In this document: positions 63,850 to 64,000 of the stretch, piece after piece | Position numbering within the stretch: position 1 is the stretch's first letter | How the letters are laid out: every line of letters starts with the position of its first letter | Assembly: GCF_022815905.2 (NCBI RefSeq) | Contig: NZ_CP119327.1 | Location: 434,001-498,000 of the forward strand | Source: Staphylococcus sp. NRL 16/872 | GTDB taxonomy: Bacteria > Bacillota > Bacilli > Staphylococcales > Staphylococcaceae | DNA: 64,000 bases | Reading direction: 5' to 3' | Position numbers and translations under genes: made by a program | Notes under the pieces: generated by a model | What the model saw: the letters and a program-made list of their open reading frames with translations, nothing else | Database searches by the model: none | Told to the model about the DNA's origin: nothing

Positions 63850-64000
63850 TATTTGACCTCCTTGAGACATTAAATGACTCGTAATTGCGTGGTTTAACGC
63901 CAGTGAATAGCCAGTTTGCGATATCTCGTCCTATGACAGGTGAAAGTAAAATACCATTACGGTAATGACCTGAAATGACATATAAACCATCGTCGATGCG
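63833..64000 (-). CDS. thiO: Glycine oxidase ThiO, C-terminal fragment (cut by window edge)
   Basis: 55 residues are visible. The segment DGLYVISGHYRNGILLSPV is the typical FAD-binding C-terminal motif of glycine oxidases that supply dehydroglycine to ThiG. The frame overlaps thiS by 17 bases and ends at a TAA inside it. The rest of the gene, and any TPP riboswitch before it, lies beyond the window. Confidence 0.88.
   Translation of the reverse strand, partial: RIDDGLYVISGHYRNGILLSPVIGRDIANWLFTGVKPRNYESFNVSRRSNNEVYH

Noticed and set aside
63833-64000. TPP riboswitch for the thiamine genes
   Set aside because: The operon start lies beyond the window; nothing of the kind can be seen here.

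Overview
The window is low-GC Firmicute DNA and reads as a Staphylococcus chromosome. Supporting marks are a cidR-cidABC locus, an EIICBA glucose permease, a sortase A that matches the S. aureus enzyme closely from memory, a 330-residue D-lactate dehydrogenase of the S. aureus Ddh type, a 654-residue class III fructose-1,6-bisphosphatase, a YSIRK/LPXTG surface protein, and many TTG starts behind strong GGAGG-type ribosome sites. A poly-gamma-glutamate capsule operon and the interspersed repeats point to a coagulase-negative species rather than S. aureus. I cannot name the species. From memory, much of the backbone (mvaA, CHAP protein, cid, ptsG, serine dehydratase, srtA, ddh, nitroreductase) follows the S. 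aureus order, with accessory genes placed between.

Layout. 1-2.3 kb: end of an acetyl-CoA acetyltransferase gene and mvaA (isoprenoid precursors). 2.3-3.3 kb: a secreted CHAP protein and a YozE-like protein. 3.5-7.6 kb: cidR and cidABC. 7.6-8.2 kb: interspersed repeats including a STAR-like unit. 8.3-10.7 kb: ptsG behind a catabolite-controlled promoter and a GlcT/RAT-type structured leader. 10.8-16.4 kb: thioesterase, thioredoxin-like protein, L-lactate dehydrogenase, esterase, a 40-residue KGG stress peptide, a DMT transporter with a divergent AraC regulator, and a small membrane protein. 17.0-21.5 kb: capB-capC-capA-capE-capD, including a 53-residue capE. 21.7-24.5 kb: a xylulokinase and an unknown protein with a putative DNA-binding head. 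25.1-27.8 kb: a PfoR-like permease and the two-subunit L-serine dehydratase. 27.9-29.5 kb: small membrane protein, acetyltransferase, srtA.

29.7-44.3 kb holds the outstanding feature, a single 14.6-kb gene for a roughly 4,875-residue cell-wall protein. It has a YSIRK signal, an adhesin-like head, a G5-like and an Ig-like domain, then about 100 modules of almost invariant length (31 residues), each followed by a short collagen-like Gly-X-Y tract. A His/Tyr/Asn-rich tail and an LPNTG anchor end it. It lies directly downstream of srtA.

44.5-64 kb: HAD phosphatase, Ddh with a perfect Rex operator inside its promoter, nitroreductase, two aldehyde dehydrogenases, a VOC dioxygenase-like protein, a small acetyltransferase, a zinc-binding lipoprotein, an orphan HEPN-like protein, a MarR regulator, a YkvI-type transporter, a Na+/H+ antiporter, a second repeat cluster plus a 140-bp MITE-like element, fbp, a DedA protein, and the thiamine genes thiO(partial)-thiS-thiG-thiF.

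The metabolic theme is overflow and redox control: glucose uptake, CidC pyruvate oxidation to acetate, L- and D-lactate formation, serine deamination and aldehyde oxidation. Visible CcpA-type (cre) and Rex-type sites tie several of these together. The second theme is the cell surface: capsule, sortase A, giant collagen-like protein, CHAP hydrolase, and the CidA/CidB proteins.
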